Assembly (NCBI RefSeq): GCF_001681715.1
Contig: NZ_LNWY01000014.1
Coordinates: 62,001 to 126,000 of the forward strand
From: Tritonibacter mobilis
GTDB lineage: Bacteria > Pseudomonadota > Alphaproteobacteria > Rhodobacterales > Rhodobacteraceae
Length of the DNA stretch: 64,000 bases
Reading direction: 5' to 3'
Positions within the stretch are counted from its first letter, which is position 1; each line of letters opens with the position of its first letter. The translations under genes were made by a program, and so were the position numbers. The notes beneath the pieces are model-generated. The model was given only the letters and a program-made list of their open reading frames with translations. It was not told the DNA's origin and searched no databases. This document shows, in pieces, positions 24,866 through 33,359 of this stretch.

Positions 24866-25436
24866 TGGACGTCTCCAGAATTGTGGGAAGGAACAATCCC
24901 ATCAGGATCAGAACGGCGATCATGGCGCCGATACCCGCAAGGACTATGACACCGGCGGATCTTGCCATGGAATTCAGACCAAAACCTACGTTGGTAAAAT
25001 GTGCAAGCACATAGAGCCCGTAGACCGCAGCCGCGAGGTTAAACAGCACAGCAACGGGTGTGATCACGAAAACAAGAACAATCGCAATCACTTGCACAAT
25101 GATATTCACGATGCGCAGCCATACGAGCAAACCCAGAATAGTGGTGAAGTTGGCCTCTCGCCCCATCCATTTCGCAGCGGTGATCGAAGCGATCGTATAA
25201 CTCAACTGAAGAACAACGAGAAACACACCAAACATCGCCGGGCTCAGCCCCGGAAAGAGTGTGTTCGATGGATAGCCAAGCAGGTATCCCTGCACCGCGT
25301 AGAGAAAAACGCTCAGCACGACATTCAATGCGAAACCGGTCCAGACCACATCAAAGCTAAGTTGCATTGATATGATCCGGCGCGCAGCACTGGCCGGATC
25401 AGTGACAGTTTCCACCAAGAGGTCTTTGAAATTCAT
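24858..25436 (-). CDS. YIP1-family integral membrane protein (first of two)
   Basis: A 192-residue membrane protein of the Yip1 domain type with about five hydrophobic segments (LSFDVVWTGFALNVVLSVFL, LSPAMFGVFLVVLQLSYTIA, NIIVQVIAIVLVFVITPVAVLFNLAAAVYGLYVLAHF, SAGVIVLAGIGAMIAVLILMGLFLP). The N terminus (MNFKDLLVETVTDPASAARRII) is the conserved part of such proteins in Rhodobacterales. Function is unknown. It lies inside the suf operon, overlapping sufS by eight bases and abutting a second membrane gene by one base, so it is co-expressed with Fe-S assembly genes. Confidence 0.8.
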   Translation of the reverse strand: MNFKDLLVETVTDPASAARRIISMQLSFDVVWTGFALNVVLSVFLYAVQGYLLGYPSNTLFPGLSPAMFGVFLVVLQLSYTIASITAAKWMGREANFTTILGLLVWLRIVNIIVQVIAIVLVFVITPVAVLFNLAAAVYGLYVLAHFTNVGFGLNSMARSAGVIVLAGIGAMIAVLILMGLFLPTILETSNV

Positions 25437-25921
25437 TAGTTTTTACCCCAATAGGCCTCGATGAGACCGGAGATCCAAAACCAAAGGAATACGACAACCC
25501 ACAAGATACCGACGGCGCTCAAGGCTGGTCCGGGTCCAATGAACCCCGCGACCAGTCCATTCAGGAGCAACAGAGGAGAGGATGCAAGCATCGCCCAAAA
25601 CAGTGCGAGGCGACCACAGTATCCATCCCCCTGCCCGCCTATCATGCGCATCAGGAAATGAGAAATCATCGCAAGCGCATAAAGAGCCAACGGCGCGATG
25701 AATATGATACCCAACAGCGCACCGCCCAGAAGCATGTTCAACTCCTGCCCGGTCAAATGCGCCTCACGCGCAAGCCGGGGCATTTGCGCGATGAACATCA
25801 GCACACAAGCCCCCATTACAAAAGCCAAAAGCCGGTCTTCTCTTGGCCCCATAGCGAGAAGCCGCGCAATTACCTTGCGCGGCCCCCGATACGTCGCCGT
25901 AATGTCTGCGGTCACAGCCAT
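25436..25921 (-). CDS. YIP1-like integral membrane protein (second of two)
   Basis: A 161-residue protein with four to five hydrophobic segments (LLAFVMGACVLMFIAQM, LNMLLGGALLGIIFIAPLALYALAMISHF, LALFWAMLASSPLLLLNGLVAGFI, ALSAVGILWVVVFLWFWISGLIEAYW). It looks like a shorter relative of the next gene downstream (24858-25436) and probably arose by duplication, though similarity is weak by eye. It follows sufD by eight bases and overlaps the other YIP1-like gene by one base. No catalytic motif is visible; the role is unknown. Confidence 0.75.
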   Translation of the reverse strand: MAVTADITATYRGPRKVIARLLAMGPREDRLLAFVMGACVLMFIAQMPRLAREAHLTGQELNMLLGGALLGIIFIAPLALYALAMISHFLMRMIGGQGDGYCGRLALFWAMLASSPLLLLNGLVAGFIGPGPALSAVGILWVVVFLWFWISGLIEAYWGKN

Positions 25922-25929
25922 GCCAGACC

Positions 25930-27210
25930 TCAGCGCCGCCGGGCGAGCCAGCCGTAAAGGCGGTCGTTGATGCTGGCGGCGATCTCGTCATCCTCGATCT
26001 CTTCCACTGCCTCTGCGAGGAAAGCAAGCGTCATCAGGTCGGTTGCTTCCGATTCAGGAACGCCACGAGAGCGCAGATAGAAAAGCCCATCCTCATCAAT
26101 CGCACCTGAGGTGGAGCCATGCGAGCAGGCCACATCATCAGCGTAGATCTCAAGTTCTGGTTTGGCGAGGAATTGGCTGTCGTCATCCAAAAGCAAAGAC
26201 TGAGAAATCTGATATCCATCAGTCTTTTGCGCGCCTTCTTTCACCAGAATTTTGCCTTGGAAAACGCCAGTTGCCCCGTTGCGCAGAACCTTTTTGAAAA
26301 CCTGACGGCTCTCGCAGTTCACCGCGTCATGGGTGACAAAAACAGTGTCATCATGGTGAAAATCACCGTCGCCCACACAGGCACCCGCCACATGCGCCAC
26401 GGCATCATCACCGAGGAACTCAACCACAGCTTCGTTGCGGGTCAGGACGCCATTTACCGTGAGCGTAAAGCTCTTGAACACGGCCTCTGTTCCCAAGCGC
26501 GCAAAAAGATGCGTCGCCGCACGACGCTCGTGATCACGTCCCTGAGCGCGCACCAAGTGGAGCGTGCCGTTGTCCGCGATATCAATTTCCATTGCCTTGT
26601 TAAAACGCGATGCGGCCGGGCCGTTTTCAAGGATCGTCGCCTCGGCACCGCTGTCCACCTTGATCACATGATGCAGGATCGCATCGGAGCTCTCAGTTTC
26701 GTGACGGTAGACCAGATTGATCGGTTTGGACGGCTTTCCGGTAACATGAACAACCACACCATCGGTTGCAAAAGCGGTGTTGAGCGCGGCCAGAGGGCGC
26801 TCAACCGGTGTTTGACCGCGCGCTTCAAGAACACCGTATATGTCCTTGGCCCAATGAATATCTTTGCCTTGGATTTCAGCAAGGCGTTCGATGTTCACAC
26901 CCTCCAGAGAGAGATCATCGGAGGCCTCAGCATCAAAGACACCATCGACAAAAACGATGCGAATGCGATCAAACGTATCAAACATCGGTGCTTCGCCGCT
27001 GTCGAACACAGCTGCATTCGGCGCGTCCGCAGAGGTCAGCGTGTCAGGACGGGTGTATTTCCAATATTCATCACGCCGGTCTGGCAGGCCCATGGTCTGA
27101 ACCCGCGATACGGCCGCACGGCGCGCAGCATCGAGACATCCGCCTTCGGGCAGAGACAGAGACGCAAGACGGGCCTCTGTCGTCGATTGTTTCAGCTCAG
27201 GAAGTGCCAT
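25930..27210 (-). CDS. sufD: Fe-S cluster assembly scaffold subunit SufD
   Basis: Partner of SufB and SufC in the cytosolic SufBC2D scaffold that builds Fe-S clusters. It is 426 residues, with a variable N-terminal half and the conserved SufBD beta-helix core in the C-terminal half (ESRQVFKKVLRNGATGVFQGKILVKEGAQKTDGYQ; ACSHGSTSGAIDEDGLFYLRSRGV, whose histidine is conserved in SufD). The ATG shares one base with the sufC stop (TAATG), so the two are translationally coupled. Confidence 0.95.
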   Translation of the reverse strand: MALPELKQSTTEARLASLSLPEGGCLDAARRAAVSRVQTMGLPDRRDEYWKYTRPDTLTSADAPNAAVFDSGEAPMFDTFDRIRIVFVDGVFDAEASDDLSLEGVNIERLAEIQGKDIHWAKDIYGVLEARGQTPVERPLAALNTAFATDGVVVHVTGKPSKPINLVYRHETESSDAILHHVIKVDSGAEATILENGPAASRFNKAMEIDIADNGTLHLVRAQGRDHERRAATHLFARLGTEAVFKSFTLTVNGVLTRNEAVVEFLGDDAVAHVAGACVGDGDFHHDDTVFVTHDAVNCESRQVFKKVLRNGATGVFQGKILVKEGAQKTDGYQISQSLLLDDDSQFLAKPELEIYADDVACSHGSTSGAIDEDGLFYLRSRGVPESEATDLMTLAFLAEAVEEIEDDEIAASINDRLYGWLARRR

Positions 27211-27965
27211 TATGCCACCTCGGACAGGATGTCTGCGTAACCGTTGTTTTCAACTTCGAGCGCCAGCTCGGGTCCACCGGTTTTTACGATGCGACCATCC
27301 GCCATGATGTGAACGACGTCAGGTTTGATGTGATCAAGCAGACGCTGGTAGTGCGTGATGACAAGGAAACCCCGACCCTCGTCGCGCAGCGCGTTCACGC
27401 CGTCGGCAACCAGTTTCATGGCATCGACGTCAAGACCGGAGTCGGTCTCGTCGAGAATGCACATTTTTGGCTCCAGCATCGCCATCTGCAGGATTTCGTT
27501 GCGCTTTTTCTCACCACCAGAGAAGCCAACATTGACCGGGCGCTTCAGCATTTCGGCGTCGATCTTCAGTTCTTTGGCTTTCTCGCGCACGTGCTTGAGG
27601 AAATCCGTGGCCGACAGCTCTTCTTCGCCACGGGCCTTGCGCTGAGCGTTTACCGCAGTGCGCAGGAAGGTCATGTTGCCCACGCCGGGAATCTCGACCG
27701 GGTATTGGAAGGCAAGAAAAACACCAAGTGCAGCGCGCTCTTCCGGTTCCAACTCCAGCAGTTCTTCGCCCAGCAAAGATGCGGACCCTTCGGTCACCTC
27801 GTAGCCATCCTTGCCTGACAGAACGTAGGACAAAGTGGATTTACCGGAACCGTTCGGGCCCATGATCGCATGCACTTTGCCTGCCTCGACGGTCAGGTTT
27901 ACGCCTTTGAGGATCTGCTTGTCTTCTTCCTCAAGTTTCACGTGTAGGTTTTTGATTTCGAGCAT
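27210..27965 (-). CDS. sufC: Fe-S cluster assembly ATPase SufC
   Basis: ABC-type ATPase of the SufBCD complex. Walker A is GPNGSGKST (about residues 35-43), Q-loop AFQYPVEIPGV, signature GFSGGEKKRNEILQM, Walker B MCILDETDSGLD and the switch histidine in VITHYQRLLD. At 251 residues it has the normal length. It lies between fkbM and sufD; sufB is separated from it by two non-Suf genes, which is unusual because sufB and sufC are usually adjacent. Confidence 0.96.
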   Translation of the reverse strand: MLEIKNLHVKLEEEDKQILKGVNLTVEAGKVHAIMGPNGSGKSTLSYVLSGKDGYEVTEGSASLLGEELLELEPEERAALGVFLAFQYPVEIPGVGNMTFLRTAVNAQRKARGEEELSATDFLKHVREKAKELKIDAEMLKRPVNVGFSGGEKKRNEILQMAMLEPKMCILDETDSGLDVDAMKLVADGVNALRDEGRGFLVITHYQRLLDHIKPDVVHIMADGRIVKTGGPELALEVENNGYADILSEVA

Positions 27966-28027
27966 ATCTTTCGCCTTTTTCTTGTTGCAGCTGGCGCCTG
28001 AGGCACATGCTGCGTGTCGGAGGTTCG

Positions 28028-28792
28028 TCAGCTTTCCACATCCGTTTGGATCGGTTTGATGACGTAATTCTTATTCGTTTTGTAACGCTGCAGCGTGTCG
28101 CAGATCTCATATCCCATTCGTGCGATCAGTGTGTGGAACGCGTCGTCATTTTCTTGATCGACCTCTACCAATAGCGCAGGCTGGCATCGTCTAATCGTAT
28201 CCTGAAGGCCAGAAAGAACTTGTATTTCCATGCCTTCCACATCGATCTTAATAAAGTCGGGGTGGTCATTTTTCAGAGCCAGATCACCTGTTGTGATTTC
28301 AATATCGCCCTCTCCCGGCAACATTTTCGCGGCCCCGAGATTTCGATCCCGCAGCTCCATCCCAAAGCCCACACGCGGCTCTGCGCCCAATCCTTTTCCA
28401 AGGTGGCTCATGTCGTATTTCGTCGCGAGCCCGTTAGCGGAGATATTCGCCAGCAGCAGCTTTAGCGCCTTTGGATTGGGTTCAAATGGAATGACCCGCG
28501 CCGCCGACAGAAAGACCGCCGCATAGAGACCGTGGTTCCCCACATTAGAACCAATGTCTACGAACGTACCGCCAAGAGGGAAAAGAGATTTGATAACAGC
28601 GAGTTCTTCCTCTTCGTAGAAGCGCCCTTCTCGATGAGAGCGTTGGATCGGGTCACGCTGCATATCAACAGAGAACACCATGCGCTGACCATAAATCTCG
28701 CTGGTATAGAGAGACACCTCCGGGAATCCCACGGATTTCCCAGAGGAAATTCGATCGATGAATTCACGAAGTTGGAGAGGATCAAAAAGCAC
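28028..28792 (-). CDS. FkbM-family methyltransferase inside the suf operon
   Basis: A 254-residue S-adenosylmethionine-dependent methyltransferase of the FkbM type. The SAM-binding motif is GTFVDIGSNVGNHGLYAAVF (about residues 94-113), then IPFEPNPKALKLLLANI and the family signature DFIKIDVEGMEIQVLSGLQDTI. The start codon is GTG with only a weak AGAG upstream; an internal start is possible but would remove N-terminal sequence. FkbM enzymes usually methylate sugars or polyketides in glycan or secondary-metabolite clusters. Here it is between ybjQ-like and sufC in an Fe-S operon, with 62 bases before sufC, so it looks like an insertion into an older operon. Target unknown. Confidence 0.85.
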   Translation of the reverse strand: MLFDPLQLREFIDRISSGKSVGFPEVSLYTSEIYGQRMVFSVDMQRDPIQRSHREGRFYEEEELAVIKSLFPLGGTFVDIGSNVGNHGLYAAVFLSAARVIPFEPNPKALKLLLANISANGLATKYDMSHLGKGLGAEPRVGFGMELRDRNLGAAKMLPGEGDIEITTGDLALKNDHPDFIKIDVEGMEIQVLSGLQDTIRRCQPALLVEVDQENDDAFHTLIARMGYEICDTLQRYKTNKNYVIKPIQTDVES

Positions 28793-28811
28793 GGCTTATT
28801 CTCTGACTAGG

Positions 28812-29126
28812 TTAACCGATCACGACAGCGGTGCCGCTGGCCGAGACCATCAACATCGATTGGCCGACGACTTCATAGTCGAGGTCGACGCCCACAACTG
28901 CATTTGCGCCAAGCGCACGCGCGCGGTCTTCCAACTCGCTCAGCGCCGTTTCGCGTGCGTCTTGCAGCTTGCTCTCATAAGCGCCTGATCTTCCACCAAC
29001 AATGTCGGTGATCTGGGCAAAAACATCGCGGACAACATTCGCGCCCATGATCGCCTCACCCACAACGATGCCCTTGTATTCGGCAATCTGGTAGCCCTCA
29101 ACGGAACCGGTGGTCGTAACGATCAT
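28812..29126 (-). CDS. YbjQ/UPF0145-family protein
   Basis: A 104-residue protein of the YbjQ (UPF0145, heavy-metal-binding-domain) family. It shows the family's opening [34 protein letters not shown] and the core [24 protein letters not shown]. The start at 29126 has AGGAGACCGCACC directly before it; the longer frame starting at 29165 overlaps the stop of sufB. Members form pentameric rings; no firm function is known. Its place between sufB and fkbM in the suf operon is notable. Confidence 0.88.
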   Translation of the reverse strand: MIVTTTGSVEGYQIAEYKGIVVGEAIMGANVVRDVFAQITDIVGGRSGAYESKLQDARETALSELEDRARALGANAVVGVDLDYEVVGQSMLMVSASGTAVVIG

Positions 29127-29164
29127 GGTGCGGTCTCCTTTTTGTCCTTGCCAAGGGCCGGACA

Positions 29165-30685
29165 TCAGCCAACAGATCCTTCGAGCGAAATCGCAACCAG
29201 CTGCTGCGCTTCCATCGCGAATTCCATCGGCAGCGCTTGCAGCACATCCTTGCAGAAACCGTTCACAACCAGTGCGACCGCCTCTTCTTCGTCCATGCCA
29301 CGCTGGCGGCAGTAGAACAGCTGATCGTCATCCACCTTGGAGGTTGTCGCCTCGTGTTCGCAGCGCGAGGAATTGTTCTTCACCTCGATGTAAGGCACTG
29401 TATGCGCACCACATTTGTCGCCGATCAGCAAGCTGTCGCATTGGGTGTAGTTGCGAGAATTTTTCGCCTTCGGATGCATCGAGACCAGACCGCGATAGGT
29501 ATTCTGGGCCTTGCCGGCGGAGATCCCTTTGGACACGATCCGGCTCTTGGTGTCTTTGCCAAGGTGGATCATTTTGGTGCCGGTGTCGGCCTGCTGCATA
29601 TTGTTGGCGATGGCGATCGAATAGAACTCGCCCTGGCTCTCGTTGCCGCGCAGGATGCAGGACGGGTATTTCCATGTCACGGCAGATCCGGTCTCAACCT
29701 GCGTCCACATCACCTTAGCACGGTCGCCGCGGCAATCAGCCCGTTTGGTCACGAAGTTGTAAATGCCGCCCTTGCCGTTCTCATCGCCGGGGAACCAGTT
29801 CTGAACGGTGGAATACTTCACCTCGGCGTCTTCTTCGATGATGATCTCAACCACAGCGGCATGCAGCTGAGCGGTGTCGCGTTGCGGTGCAGTACAGCCT
29901 TCCAAGTAGCTGACATAGCTGCCTTTATCGGCAATAATCAGGGTGCGCTCAAACTGACCGGTGTTTTCCGCGTTGATGCGGAAATAGGTGCTGAGCTCCA
30001 TCGGGCAGCGCACACCCGGCGGCACGTACACAAACGAACCGTCAGAGAAGACAGCAGAATTGAGCGTCGCATAGAAATTGTCAGACACAGGCACCACGGT
30101 GCCGAGGTATTTCTTCACCAGCTCAGGATGCTCGCGGATCGCTTCTGAAATAGAGCAGAAAATCACGCCCGCTTTTTTCAGTTCTTCCTGAAAGGTTGTG
30201 CCGACGGACACAGAGTCAAACACCGCATCCACAGCAACCTTGCGACCCTCGGAGGGCGCATCTTCTGCTCCCTCAACGCCCGCAAGAATCATCTGCTCTT
30301 TCAATGGGATGCCGAGCTTTTCGTATGTAGCCAACAACTTGGGGTCGACTTCATCAAGCGACTTTGGCTTCACTTCCATGCTTTTGGGGCGCGCGTAGTA
30401 GTACTGATCCTGAAAATCAATCTCAGGATAGTTCACCATCGCCCAATTCGGCTCTTTCATGCCCTGCCAGCGCTCAAACGCTTGCAGGCGCCATTCGGTC
30501 ATCCACTCCGGCTCTTCGTTTTTCTCGGAAATCAGGCGCACGATATCCGGGTTCACGCCTTTGGGGGCGTATTCCATCTCGATATCGGTGTCCCAACCGT
30601 ATTTATACGTGCTGACCTCGCGCACCGCATCCACGGTTTCCTGATCAACGCCTTCCTTGGCTTCGAATTGGTCCAGAGCGGCCAT
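29165..30685 (-). CDS. sufB: Fe-S cluster assembly scaffold subunit SufB
   Basis: Main scaffold subunit on which the nascent Fe-S cluster is built with SufC and SufD. At 506 residues it is close to family length. Conserved blocks are [72 protein letters not shown] and [20 protein letters not shown], including the cysteine of CDSLL used for sulfur transfer in E. coli SufB. AGGAGAAGACG precedes the ATG. It follows the cysteine desulfurase gene after 15 bases. Confidence 0.97.
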   Translation of the reverse strand: MAALDQFEAKEGVDQETVDAVREVSTYKYGWDTDIEMEYAPKGVNPDIVRLISEKNEEPEWMTEWRLQAFERWQGMKEPNWAMVNYPEIDFQDQYYYARPKSMEVKPKSLDEVDPKLLATYEKLGIPLKEQMILAGVEGAEDAPSEGRKVAVDAVFDSVSVGTTFQEELKKAGVIFCSISEAIREHPELVKKYLGTVVPVSDNFYATLNSAVFSDGSFVYVPPGVRCPMELSTYFRINAENTGQFERTLIIADKGSYVSYLEGCTAPQRDTAQLHAAVVEIIIEEDAEVKYSTVQNWFPGDENGKGGIYNFVTKRADCRGDRAKVMWTQVETGSAVTWKYPSCILRGNESQGEFYSIAIANNMQQADTGTKMIHLGKDTKSRIVSKGISAGKAQNTYRGLVSMHPKAKNSRNYTQCDSLLIGDKCGAHTVPYIEVKNNSSRCEHEATTSKVDDDQLFYCRQRGMDEEEAVALVVNGFCKDVLQALPMEFAMEAQQLVAISLEGSVG

Positions 30686-30700
30686 CGTCTTCTCCTGAAC

Positions 30701-31744
30701 TCACGCCGAGCGGGCGCGATGTTTCTTCTGTTTGGCGCACCACGCTTCTGCAAAGCGCAGCACATCCGTTTCGGTCGTGTCGGCCCCGAGCGATACGCGG
30801 ATCGCCCCCTGAGCCGTCATCTCATCAAATCCCATTGCGGTCAGAACGGCGCTCGCGCGCACCTTGCCGCTGGAGCAGGCACTGCCTGCGCTGATCGCAA
30901 AACCTGCCAGATCCATCTGCATCACCTGCGTCTCCCCCTTCCATCCGGGGGTCGCAAAGCAGGAGGTGTTTGGCAGGCGGCGCGCATCCTTACCTACGAA
31001 AATAGTGTCCGGGCACTCAGCCGCAACCGCCTTTTCTAGAATATTTCTAATTTCTGCAACCCGGTCCCAGACCCCGTTGTCCAGATCCTTTGCGGCCACT
31101 TCAGCTGCGGCACCAAACCCTGCGATTCCAATCACATTTTCGGTCCCCGAGCGACGCCCCATTTCCTGGCCACCACCTTTGATCTGCGCCGCTAGGTCGG
31201 TGCCACGCTTAAGCACGACCGCACCGATACCTTTGGGGCCGCCGAACTTGTGCGCGGAAATCAACGCCATGGTTGCGCCCATCCAGTTGAAGGCGACCGG
31301 CAGCTTGCCAAAGGCCTGCGTTGCATCTGTGACCGCAAGCCCTTCGGGCAGGTCCTGAATGACACCCGTCTCGGAGTTCGCCAGTTGCACGCAGGAGTTT
31401 TGTGGGTCTGTCACACGCACGCGCCCAGAAGGATCAACCGCCAAATCCTCGACAGTCCAGGCCCTTACGGCATCATGCTCAAGCGTTGCGCCGTGAAGGT
31501 CGCGCCCCATAAGAGCCAAAGCAGCGCCCTCGGTCGACCCAGATGTAAAAACCACATCGGCACCATCCGCACCAAAGGCAGCAGCAATCTGGGCACGGGC
31601 GCGTTCAACCACAGCCTTGGCCGCACGCCCTTCAGCGTGAACCGACGACGGATTGCCACAAACGTCCATGGCCGCAATCATCGCGGCGCGCGCCTCGGGG
31701 CGCAGCGGTGATGTGGCATTGTGATCTAGATAAACACGAGTCAT
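30701..31744 (-). CDS. NifS/IscS-type cysteine desulfurase
   Basis: Group I PLP-dependent cysteine desulfurase of 347 residues. Features are VYLDHNATSPLRPEAR, the PLP lysine in LISAHKFGGPKGIGA, GGGQEMGRRSGTENV and the catalytic cysteine in ISAGSACSSGKVRASAV. It is the second desulfurase of this operon besides SufS. It lies second after iscR and just before sufB; in Rhodobacterales this iscR-desulfurase-sufB order is usual. It is somewhat shorter than E. coli IscS (404) and could serve tRNA thiolation as well as Fe-S assembly. Confidence 0.92.
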   Translation of the reverse strand: MTRVYLDHNATSPLRPEARAAMIAAMDVCGNPSSVHAEGRAAKAVVERARAQIAAAFGADGADVVFTSGSTEGAALALMGRDLHGATLEHDAVRAWTVEDLAVDPSGRVRVTDPQNSCVQLANSETGVIQDLPEGLAVTDATQAFGKLPVAFNWMGATMALISAHKFGGPKGIGAVVLKRGTDLAAQIKGGGQEMGRRSGTENVIGIAGFGAAAEVAAKDLDNGVWDRVAEIRNILEKAVAAECPDTIFVGKDARRLPNTSCFATPGWKGETQVMQMDLAGFAISAGSACSSGKVRASAVLTAMGFDEMTAQGAIRVSLGADTTETDVLRFAEAWCAKQKKHRARSA

Positions 31745-31812
31745 GGAGTCATATTTTTATTGTTGCAGAACATTGTGGTCTTGGTGCCAGCATTCAGGCT
31801 GGCCACGTTGTC

Positions 31813-32271
31813 TTATTCATCGACCACCGAGAACAAGTTCGGAACGGCCGGGCAAGGCGCCAGTTCATTGGCGATGACATCAGACAGCCGGGTTTGATGC
31901 AGGAACACATACACATGTGCGCTCAACCCTTCCCACAATCTGTTGGTCAGGGATTGCGCACGACTCCCGCTTGATCCCCCAGACGCACCTGCCCCTTTGT
32001 GCATCGCATCAACAGTCTCATCAACGGCCGCAAGAATCTCAACCACACGGATCTCCGACGCAGGTCGGGCAAGACGGTAGCCTCCGCCCGGTCCACGCAC
32101 AGAAGCGACCAGACCGCCACGGCGCAGCTTTACGAAGAGTTGCTCTAAATAAGGCAAGGAAATATCTTGTCTTTTGGAAATGTCGGCCAGGACAACCAGA
32201 CCTTCTGACGGTTGCAATGCAATGTCAGCCAAGGCCACCATTGCGTACCGTCCTTTTGTCGAAAGCTTCAT
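31813..32271 (-). CDS. iscR: Rrf2-family regulator IscR, without the three cluster cysteines
   Basis: A 152-residue Rrf2 winged-helix regulator that should control the suf operon. The opening MKLSTKGRYAMVALADIAL and recognition region LPYLEQLFVKLRRGGLVASVRGPGGGYRLARP are typical. In E. coli IscR three cysteines in the loop after residue 90 hold a [2Fe-2S] cluster; here that loop reads MHKGAGASGGSSGSRAQSLTNR with no cysteine. The only cysteine is near the C terminus in ELAPCPAVPN. Single-cysteine IscR proteins are known from Rhodobacter relatives. It is first in the ten-gene suf operon, with a TTAGAA/TTCTAA dyad about 100 bases upstream. Confidence 0.92.
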   Translation of the reverse strand: MKLSTKGRYAMVALADIALQPSEGLVVLADISKRQDISLPYLEQLFVKLRRGGLVASVRGPGGGYRLARPASEIRVVEILAAVDETVDAMHKGAGASGGSSGSRAQSLTNRLWEGLSAHVYVFLHQTRLSDVIANELAPCPAVPNLFSVVDE

Positions 32272-32370
32272 CTGCTAACCCTTTTGTCGAAAAAGCAGCA
32301 AATGATTGACGATAGCCCTGTCAATGCGTATCTCAGCTTGACACGGTGCCGGTCCTTCACCTGCGCCTCT

Positions 32371-32385
32371 TTAGAATAGTTCTAA
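32371..32385. promoter_or_regulatory. TTAGAA-TAG-TTCTAA palindrome, candidate iron/IscR operator
   Basis: A perfect six-base inverted repeat with a three-base spacer between iscR (start 32271) and the divergent hydrolase gene (start 32458). Position and symmetry suit an operator controlling both. Rhodobacterales are known to have a palindromic iron-response element (Iron-Rhodo-box) proposed for IscR; I cannot confirm the exact consensus from memory. Confidence 0.5.
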
Positions 32386-32457
32386 GGTGTCGGATAGAAT
32401 TCGTCAAGTATTTGTCTCCGCCACCTCGCCAAAAAGCAGAGTAGGATCAACCCACCC

Positions 32458-33111
32458 ATGCCTGAGGTCATTTTCCCCGGACCCGAAGGACGCCTGGAAG
32501 GCCGTTATCACCCGCAGAAGGAAAAGGATGCGCCGATTGCAATCGTGTTGCACCCGCATCCGCAATTCGGCGGCACCATGAACAACAAGGTGGTCTATAA
32601 CCTCCACTATGCGTTCTACAACATGGGCTTTACCGTACTGCGGTTTAACTTCCGTGGCGTGGGCCGATCGCAAGGTGAATACGATCAGGGCGTCGGCGAA
32701 CTCTCGGATGCCGCGTCCGCTTTGGATTACCTGCAGTCGATGAACAACAACTCCAAGCATTGCTGGGTTGCGGGCTTCTCCTTTGGGGCCTGGATCGGCA
32801 TGCAGCTGTTGATGCGTCGCCCGGAAATCACCGGGTTCATCTCGGTTGCGCCGCCTGCGAACATGTATGACTTCTCGTTCCTGGCGCCCTGCCCGTCCTC
32901 CGGCCTGATCATCAACGGCACCGCAGACCGCGTGGCCCCGCCTGCGGATACGGTGAGCCTTGTGAACAAACTTCACGAGCAAAAAGGCATCACCATCACC
33001 CATGATGAGATTGAGGGAGCAGATCACTTCTTCCAAGAGCCGCATATGGACACGATGATCGGAAATGTCTCCGATTACGTCAAACGGCGCCTCACTGAGA
33101 CCACCCGCTGA
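32458..33111 (+). CDS. Alpha/beta hydrolase
   Basis: A 217-residue cytosolic alpha/beta hydrolase. The oxyanion region VLHPHPQFGGTMNNKVV, the segment LRFNFRGVGRSQGEYD, the nucleophile elbow GFSFGAW (serine at about 109), and a late aspartate (GTADRVAPP) and histidine (EGADHFFQ) form a full catalytic triad. The substrate is unknown; it resembles small hydrolases often annotated as dienelactone-hydrolase-like. It is divergent from iscR across a shared palindrome and overlaps the next gene by one base. Confidence 0.85.
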   Translation: MPEVIFPGPEGRLEGRYHPQKEKDAPIAIVLHPHPQFGGTMNNKVVYNLHYAFYNMGFTVLRFNFRGVGRSQGEYDQGVGELSDAASALDYLQSMNNNSKHCWVAGFSFGAWIGMQLLMRRPEITGFISVAPPANMYDFSFLAPCPSSGLIINGTADRVAPPADTVSLVNKLHEQKGITITHDEIEGADHFFQEPHMDTMIGNVSDYVKRRLTETTR

Positions 33112-33359
33112 TGTCGACGCTGGACACACTGGCTGCAAAGCTGGCGGAGGATACCCTCAAGGTCCAGGACGCACTTGGTGAAGACCGCATGTATATGGAG
33201 ATCGCCCAGGTTCTCGGGGCGGCCTCCCAATCTCTCGAAGAAGCTTTTCTGACAGAGGTTCGAATTCGCCTTGCCGAACGCAAGGCGCGCGACTTTCTCA
33301 ACAAACGGCTTGAGGCTGCTAAGGCAGCACTCGAGGCAGAGGCACGAAACCAACCATGA
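33111..33359 (+). CDS. Small helical protein of unknown function
   Basis: An 82-residue acidic, almost wholly alpha-helical protein (MSTLDTLAAKLAEDTLKVQDALGEDRMYMEIAQVLG, then a heptad-like stretch RIRLAERKARDFLNKRLEAAKAALEAEA) that could form a coiled coil. I do not recognise a family. Its ATG overlaps the hydrolase stop by one base and its stop overlaps the HD-protein start by four bases (ATGA), so it is translated as part of one operon with both. The tight coupling makes it very likely to be a real gene. Confidence 0.75.
   Translation: MSTLDTLAAKLAEDTLKVQDALGEDRMYMEIAQVLGAASQSLEEAFLTEVRIRLAERKARDFLNKRLEAAKAALEAEARNQP

Noticed and set aside
31031-31048. TTAGAA-ATA-TTCTAG on the minus strand, like the iscR-upstream palindrome
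   Set aside because: It lies deep inside the desulfurase coding sequence and has one mismatch, so chance is the simpler explanation.
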